64,000 nt of DNA. It comes from Nitrospirota bacterium. GTDB lineage: Bacteria > Nitrospirota > Thermodesulfovibrionia > UBA6902 > JAJYJJ01. Every line of letters begins with the position of its first letter. Within the stretch, counting starts at the first letter, position 1. The translations under genes and the position numbers were made by a program. Location of the stretch: assembly GCA_021789595.1 (NCBI GenBank), contig JAJYJJ010000002.1, forward strand, positions 119,493 through 183,492, given 5' to 3'. This document shows positions 56,281 to 64,000 of the stretch, piece by piece. Below the pieces are notes generated by a model, which was not told where the DNA came from, ran no database searches, and saw only the letters and a list, made by a program, of their open reading frames with translations.

Positions 56281-56308
56281 TCGTCAATTTACCCCTGATG
56301 GAGGTAGA

Positions 56309-56728
56309 ATGTTAAATATAAGCATATGGTTTTTTGTTCAAGTTGCCAATTTTCTTGTCCTTTTAATTGTTCTTAATTATATCCTTTTTAAACCCCTGCT
56401 TAGACTCTTCAATGAGCGCCAGGATAAGATAAAGGGAGCGATTGAAAATGCAAAGGCCATTGAAAATAAGAAGGAAGAAAATTTAATAAGGCTAAACAAG
56501 GACATTGCTGAGGCAAGGGAGAAGGCAAAGGCTATATTTGATGAATTCAGGGCAGAAGGGCTTAAGCAGCAGAGGGCAGTGCTTGAAAAGGCAGCGGCAG
56601 AGGCGAGGGAGATCCTTAATCGTGCCCGTACAGAGTTAAGGCAGGAGGCAGTAAAGGCAAGGGAATCCCTGAGAAAGGATGTTGACGCCTTCTCTAAAGA
56701 GATAGTCAATAAGCTGGTGGGCGTATGA
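56309..56728 (+). CDS. atpF': ATP synthase subunit b' (atpF-like)
   Basis: 139 residues from the ATG at 56309 (GATGGAGGTAGA upstream); the longer frame adds an unlikely leader. One N-terminal membrane helix (FFVQVANFLVLLIVLNYILF) and a long charged helix with alanine-rich repeats. It forms the peripheral stalk with subunit b. It overlaps the next gene by 4 bases. Confidence 0.9.
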   Translation: MLNISIWFFVQVANFLVLLIVLNYILFKPLLRLFNERQDKIKGAIENAKAIENKKEENLIRLNKDIAEAREKAKAIFDEFRAEGLKQQRAVLEKAAAEAREILNRARTELRQEAVKARESLRKDVDAFSKEIVNKLVGV

Positions 56729-57278
56729 GGTATCTAACAAGTATTTTTTACATATTCTTTTTTGTCTTATCTTCCAATGCGTTTGCCGCAGAGGGACATA
56801 TCAGCAATGTTACGGACTGGGTATGGAGGCTTGTAAACTTTACCATCCTCGTCATTATACTCATTAAGTTTACGGGTAAGCCACTGAGGGAATTCCTGAG
56901 AAAAAGGACAGAGTTGATTGAGAAGTCCCTGAAGGAATCAGCGGAAGCTAAAGAACTGGCAATGAAGGCATTATCCGAGGTGGAGAAAAGATTAGAAACA
57001 AAGGACAAAGAGATAGAGGAGATACTAAATTATGCGCGTCGGTCAGGCGAAAACGAAAGGGAATCCATTATTAAACAGGGCGAAGCCCTTAAGGTGAAAC
57101 TCCTTGAGCAGGCAAAGACAAATATCGAGCTTGAATTAAAGACTGCAACGGACAGCCTGAAGGCAGAGGCTGTTGAGCTTTCCCTTGAGCTTGCTGAAAA
57201 GAGGATAAGGGAAGGGCTTACTAATGAGCAGAAGGAAAAACTTCTTGAGGATTATATAAAGAGGCTTGAGGTGAGGAA

Positions 57279-57282
<4 letters not shown>
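56725..57282 (+). CDS. atpF: ATP synthase subunit b
   Basis: 185 residues. A signal-like N-terminus (FYIFFFVLSSNAFAAEG) precedes the membrane helix (FTILVIILIKFTG) and a long coiled-coil stalk. Longer than b' and with a different N-terminus; heterodimeric bb' stalks occur in phototrophs, Nitrospirota and deltaproteobacteria. It is coupled to atpH by TTGA overlap. Confidence 0.88.
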
Positions 57283-59331
<2,049 letters not shown>

Positions 59332-59370
59332 CTGACAATACAAGGTTAGGTATAAGACTATGGAGAATAG

Positions 59371-60234
59371 ATGCCGACTTTAAGGGATATAAAGAGAAGA
59401 ATAGGCTCTGTTAAAAATACAAGGCAGATTACAAAGGCCATGAAGATGGTTGCTGCCGCAAAACTGAGAAAGGCACAGACAAAGATAATTGAGGCAAGAC
59501 CATATGCAAATAAGATGGCCTCTGTCCTTGGCAGCCTGGCATTAAGGGCTGAAAGGGATGTACATCCACTGTTGCTAAAAAGGCCTCGAAAGACCGTTGA
59601 GGTGATAATACTTACAGGCGATAGGGGACTTTGTGGCGCATTCAACTCAAACATTATAAGGCGGGGCGTTGAGTTTATTAAAAAACTCCGAGCTGATGGT
59701 TTAGATGTCAATATATGCACGATAGGGAGAAAGGGGAGGGATTATTTTAAAAGAAGGGATATCCCATTGAGAAAGATGTGGACAGGGCTCTCAGGCAGGG
59801 TGAGCTATTTTAATGCACAGGAGATTGCCCAGGACATTATTGACAACTATATCAATGAGACAGTAGACGAGGTATATCTCGCATATAACGAATTTAGATC
59901 TGTAATGGTTCAAAGGGTAACCATAATGAAATTATTGCCTATTGAGCCGATAGAGGAGACAGGAGAGACATTCTGGCCCGATTTTATTTATGAGCCATCT
60001 GCCGGGGATATATACGATAGGCTTTTACCAAAGCATATAGAGATTCAGGTCTTCAGGGCGCTTCTTGAATCTCAGGCATCTGAGGAGGCTGCAAGGATGA
60101 CGGCGATGGAGAATGCAACGAAGAATTCCGATGAGATGATAGAGAAACTCACACTTCAGTACAACAAGGCGAGGCAGGCCGCTATCACAAAGGAGCTAAT
60201 GGATATAGTTGGTGGTGTTGAGGCGCTTAAATAA
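59371..60234 (+). CDS. atpG: ATP synthase subunit gamma
   Basis: 287 residues. Central rotor shaft: RDIKRRIGSVKNTRQITKAM and MVAAAKLRKAQ in the first helix, TGDRGLCGAFNSNI, and the C-terminal helix with ARMTAMENATKNSDEMIEKL. Preceded by TATGGAGAATAG. Confidence 0.96.
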   Translation: MPTLRDIKRRIGSVKNTRQITKAMKMVAAAKLRKAQTKIIEARPYANKMASVLGSLALRAERDVHPLLLKRPRKTVEVIILTGDRGLCGAFNSNIIRRGVEFIKKLRADGLDVNICTIGRKGRDYFKRRDIPLRKMWTGLSGRVSYFNAQEIAQDIIDNYINETVDEVYLAYNEFRSVMVQRVTIMKLLPIEPIEETGETFWPDFIYEPSAGDIYDRLLPKHIEIQVFRALLESQASEEAARMTAMENATKNSDEMIEKLTLQYNKARQAAITKELMDIVGGVEALK

Positions 60235-60269
60235 AGCAGTAAACAGTTTTGACTGTTTAAACCGTTTAA

Positions 60270-61715
<1,446 letters not shown>

Positions 61716-61730
61716 AGGCTGAACTGTTTT

Positions 61731-61794
61731 TGTCATTCCCGCTTGTCGGGAATCTTTCTGGAGAAAGAGGGATTCTGGACAAGCCAGAATGACA
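61731..61794. repeat. Palindromic repeat with TGTCATTC ends inside the atp operon
   Basis: Perfect 8-bp inverted ends TGTCATTC and GAATGACA. Inner halves CCCGCTTGTCGGGAATC and GATTCTGGACAAGCCAG form further hairpins. This element type (TGTCATTCCCGC...) is widely dispersed in bacterial genomes. It sits between atpD and atpC. Confidence 0.7.
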
Positions 61795-61839
61795 GAAAAA
61801 TGCATAGACGTTTAAAGAAAATAGAGGGAGTTCTAAGTT

Positions 61840-62250
61840 GTGGAGAATAGATTAAGATTAGAGATTGTAACACCACACAGGCTTGTATTTAGCGATGAGG
61901 TGGATGAGATTGTGGCCCCTGGCAGTGAAGGCGAGTTCGGCGTGCTTCCCGGGCATGTGCCTTTTCTCACTACCCTCAAGATAGGGATTTTAGGATACAG
62001 AAGGGGCAACAACTGGGATTACCTTTTTACCAACTGGGGGTATGCGGAGGTTGGCCCTGATAAGGTGGTAATACTTGCAGAGAGCGCTGAGAAGGCAGAG
62101 GAGATAGATATCGAAAGGGCGCTTGCTGCAAAGAAGAGGGCAGAGCAGAGGCTTTCCAGGGCAGAAGATGTTGACTTTGTCCGTGCACAGGCATCCATTG
62201 AAAGGGCGACTATAAGGATACAGCTTGCAGAGAAAAAGGTGCCGAGATAG
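61840..62250 (+). CDS. atpC: ATP synthase subunit epsilon
   Basis: 136 residues from a GTG (GAGGGAG nine bases upstream). Beta-sandwich LEIVTPHRLVFSDEVDEIVA with APGSEGEFGVLPGHVPFLTT, then the C-terminal helical hairpin with ALAAKKRAEQRLSRA. Rotor regulator. The palindromic repeat between atpD and atpC may weaken coupling. Confidence 0.95.
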   Translation: MENRLRLEIVTPHRLVFSDEVDEIVAPGSEGEFGVLPGHVPFLTTLKIGILGYRRGNNWDYLFTNWGYAEVGPDKVVILAESAEKAEEIDIERALAAKKRAEQRLSRAEDVDFVRAQASIERATIRIQLAEKKVPR

Positions 62251-62265
62251 AGAGGTGAAGATATA

Positions 62266-62967
62266 ATGAAAGAGGCCCCATTACTTTTTGAGATCCACGG
62301 CATACCACCATATGTTACATATGCATGGGTGGCAATGGTATTTCTTATTGGCATTTCACTTGTTGTTCGTTCAAGTCTTAAATTGATACCAACTGGTGTT
62401 CAGAATGTTGTTGAGGCAGTTGTCGAGGCACTGTTAAAGCAGGCAGAGGATACTATAGGGCATCTTGGAAGATACTTCTTCCCGCTGCTTGGGACGCTCG
62501 GCCTATACATCCTTATATGTAACATTATGGGACTTATACCGGGTTTTGATTCTCCTACAGCAAATATAAACACGACCCTCTCACTTGCAATCCCTGTATT
62601 TCTTGCAACCCACTATTATGGTATAAAGACGCATGGCTTTGGCTATATAAAACAATTTCTTGGCCCGATACGCTCTGTCTTTGCCCTGCCGCTTATGATA
62701 CTCATGTTCTTTATTGAGCTGATAGGCCACCTTGCAAGGCCTGTGACCCTGTCTGTCAGGCTTTTTGGGAATATGATTGCTAAACATCTGGTTCTCGCAG
62801 TCCTTGTAGTCGTGGCTTTCATTGTGCCAGCAATAACCATAATACCATCAGGCATGTTGAACCTTTTTATCCTGGCTATTGGGATTCTGGTAAGTGTTGT
62901 ACAGGCGTTCGTATTTGTCATCCTGACGATGCTCTATTTGGCTGGCGCAATCGAAGAAGAGCACTAA
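62266..62967 (+). CDS. atpB: ATP synthase subunit a
   Basis: 233 residues. Five to six membrane helices; the essential arginine lies in ARPVTLSVRLFGNMIAKHLV. LICNIMGLIPGFDSPTANIN is the family segment. Ribosome site AGAGAGGTGAAG. It ends 24 bases before atpE. Confidence 0.96.
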   Translation: MKEAPLLFEIHGIPPYVTYAWVAMVFLIGISLVVRSSLKLIPTGVQNVVEAVVEALLKQAEDTIGHLGRYFFPLLGTLGLYILICNIMGLIPGFDSPTANINTTLSLAIPVFLATHYYGIKTHGFGYIKQFLGPIRSVFALPLMILMFFIELIGHLARPVTLSVRLFGNMIAKHLVLAVLVVVAFIVPAITIIPSGMLNLFILAIGILVSVVQAFVFVILTMLYLAGAIEEEH

Positions 62968-62991
62968 AATCTTTAGGAAAGGAGGAGGACA

Positions 62992-63342
62992 ATGAAAAGA
63001 TTTGTGCTGATAGCTCTGCTTTCCATGACCCTGTTGAGCATATTTGCTCCTTTGGCATTAGCTGAGGTGGCTCCCCAGGTCTCTGCATCAGATGCCAAAC
63101 TCAAATATTATGGCATGGCAGTCCTGGGCTGTGCTATAGGCATTGGTGTTGCTGCCTTTGGCACAGGTATTGGTCAAGGTCTGGGCGTTGGAAGGGCAGT
63201 AGAAGGGATAGCAAGAAACCCAGGAGCATCTGGGAAGATAACGGTTACACTCATCATTGGTCTTGCCATGATAGAGTCACTGGCCATATATGCCCTTGTT
63301 GTTGTCTTGATTGTCCTTTTTGCAAACCCGTTCAAGATATAA
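62992..63342 (+). CDS. atpE: ATP synthase subunit c
   Basis: 116 residues, longer than usual because of an N-terminal signal-peptide-like extension ([20 protein letters not shown] then LALAE). The c-ring hairpin has GIGQGLGVG (Gln62) in helix 1 and MIESLAIY (Glu95, Ser96, Tyr100) in helix 2, a set resembling Na+-binding c subunits but with Met93 and Leu97 instead of Val and Thr. RNP loop ARNPGAS is intact. AAAGGAGGAGGAC precedes the start. Confidence 0.96.
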   Translation: MKRFVLIALLSMTLLSIFAPLALAEVAPQVSASDAKLKYYGMAVLGCAIGIGVAAFGTGIGQGLGVGRAVEGIARNPGASGKITVTLIIGLAMIESLAIYALVVVLIVLFANPFKI

Positions 63343-63354
63343 AGACAATCAGAT

Positions 63355-63388
63355 GGGGCGTGGCGGCAGCCACGCCCCAGGTTTTCTT
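63355..63388 (+). terminator. Terminator of the ATP synthase operon
   Basis: GGGGCGTGGC and GCCACGCCCC form a 10-bp perfect stem with a four-base loop, followed by AGGTTTTCTTT. Confidence 0.9.
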
Positions 63389-63538
63389 TCCTCCTAATTA
63401 CCCCTAATTACCCATTACCCTAATTACCTCAGGATACGGGCAGAGCCGCTCCTTCTTCAACGGAAGGACGGGACATCATCCTTTTATTGGGCATTGGAAT
63501 TCTGTTTTATAGAAACAAATAAATACGTACTTATTTTC
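63389..63538. other. Intergenic stretch with short tandem repeats
   Basis: CTAATTACCC is repeated twice in tandem, then degenerates (about 63394-63429). No gene. Confidence 0.5.
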
Positions 63539-63570
63539 TTGACCCTCCAGCCAAGTAGAAGGTTTATAAT
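63539..63570 (+). promoter_or_regulatory. MerR-type long-spacer promoter of the merR remnant
   Basis: TTGACC, a 20-base spacer, perfect TATAAT. ACCCTCCA and TAGAAGGT form an imperfect dyad across the spacer, as in MerR-family operators. Confidence 0.7.
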
Positions 63571-63576
63571 TTGAAT

Positions 63577-63785
63577 ATGAAAAGATTCTTTATCGGAGAT
63601 ATAGCGAAGAAGTTTGGACTGAATCCACGCACCATTAGGTATTATGAAGCGATTGGAATCCTGCCAAAGCCGATAAGGTCAGAAAGCGGCTAAAAGAAAA
63701 ACTCGCCAAGCTTTTAAAACTTAAAAAATATAAGTCTATCCCCAAATTCATCTGCCCAATTATTGAATCAGAAAAAATCTCTTGA
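63577..63785 (+). pseudogene. MerR-family regulator with an internal deletion
   Basis: The first 38 codons encode the HTH start, FIGDIAKKFGLNPRTIRYYE followed by AIGILPKPIRSESG, then a stop. A second frame, 63687-63785, reads RLKEKLAKLLKLKKYKSIPK and ends at CPIIESEKIS, the C-terminus of such a regulator (normally about 130 residues). The middle of the protein is missing and the frame is shifted. Inactive. Confidence 0.75.
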
Positions 63786-63813
63786 CTCTCCATCCGACTG
63801 GATAGTTTAAGCT
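63782..63813 (+). promoter_or_regulatory. MerR-type long-spacer promoter of the thioredoxin-like gene
   Basis: TTGACT, 20-base spacer, TAAGCT. ACTCTCCA and TGGATAGT form a dyad (7 of 8) centred in the spacer. Such promoters need MerR-type distortion to be active. Confidence 0.65.
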
Positions 63814-63837
63814 GTAATTAGAAAGGAGGTGATGGAG

Positions 63838-64000
63838 ATGTCAGGGAAAAGAAAGGTAGAGGTTTTCACAGGTGGCTGCCCTCTGTGTGATGAGACGGTG
63901 AAGCTTGTGAAAGAGCTTTCATGTCCGAGCTGTGATGTAACGGTCTACAACCTGAAAGAGAAAGGGATGGATAAGGCGAAGCAATACGGCGTCAATTCCG
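63838..64000 (+). CDS. Thioredoxin-like/glutaredoxin-like protein (partial, runs off the window)
   Basis: 54 codons visible. KVEVFTGGCPLCDETVKLVK has a CPLC redox motif, followed by SCPSCDVTVYNLKEKG and a second cysteine pair. Small proteins of this kind occur in mercury/arsenic- or metal-linked operons, but the function is not shown. AAAGGAGGTG six bases upstream fits ATG 63838; ATG 63832 is also in frame. Its promoter would have been controlled by the decayed merR. Confidence 0.75.
   Translation, partial: MSGKRKVEVFTGGCPLCDETVKLVKELSCPSCDVTVYNLKEKGMDKAKQYGVNS

Overview
The window looks like a chromosomal segment of a Gram-negative, free-living anaerobe or microaerobe. A Nitrospirota-type lineage (or a deep deltaproteobacterial-like one) fits best. 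This is inferred from gene content (cytochrome bd oxidase, a PDZ/radical-SAM DUF512 protein, DUF1385, HD-GYP and HEAT signalling proteins, an F-type ATPase with paired b and b' subunits, an archaeal-type IlvD and an outer-membrane barrel); no 16S or marker search was possible. Three tRNA genes (Asn, Val, Gly) are present, each with CCA encoded and a TTGACA-type promoter with an 18-bp spacer. There is no rRNA and no CRISPR array.

Layout. 0-13.4 kb: a partial TatD DNase, then a plus-strand housekeeping run of DUF465, ilvD-ilvB-ilvN (branched-chain amino acids), a DUF4388 protein, priA, a HEAT-repeat protein and its HD-GYP partner, pgsA, a DUF512 radical-SAM protein and aroE. 13.4-15.1 kb: a scar with palindromic repeats, an integrase stub, an intact hicBA pair, a large hairpin, stubs of another toxin-antitoxin (TA) pair and a truncated nitroreductase. 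15.1-27.3 kb (minus): proB, obgE, tatC, tatA/B, a Deg protease, an outer-membrane barrel, cydBA, tRNA-Asn, an M16 peptidase, pnp, rpsO, tRNA-Val. 27.7-32.5 kb: rpmE, DUF1385, prfA, prmC, then (minus) a phosphoesterase, nusB and ribH.

32.5-39.5 kb is a defence island: hicBA flanked by two copies of the same gene tail; a DpnII-like GATC restriction-modification operon with a controller protein and textbook C-boxes; a frameshifted AIPR-type phage-resistance gene preceded by a complete attenuator (promoter, six-codon ORF, terminator); and three consecutive TA modules (PIN, RelE and HigBA types), each followed by a decayed copy of a restriction-enzyme C-terminal tail. The repeat-punctuated TA array is the most unusual structure in the window.

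39.5-46.2 kb returns to housekeeping (lipase-like hydrolase, aminotransferase-serA, hisZ, purA). 46.2-49.3 kb is a second small defence insertion next to tRNA-Gly: a BsaWI-like restriction enzyme, a methyltransferase with an N-terminal DCD/EVE-like domain, an unrecognised protein, and a stub of an ATP-dependent DNA ligase. 49.4-56.1 kb: a Sua5/YrdC protein, an RRM protein behind a terminator-like leader, rpsU, DUF89, purE-purD-purH, an FmdB-type protein and radC. 56.2-63.4 kb: the complete F1Fo ATP synthase operon in the order b'-b-delta-alpha-gamma-beta-epsilon-a-c. The window ends in a decayed merR and a partial thioredoxin-like gene, both behind MerR-type long-spacer promoters.
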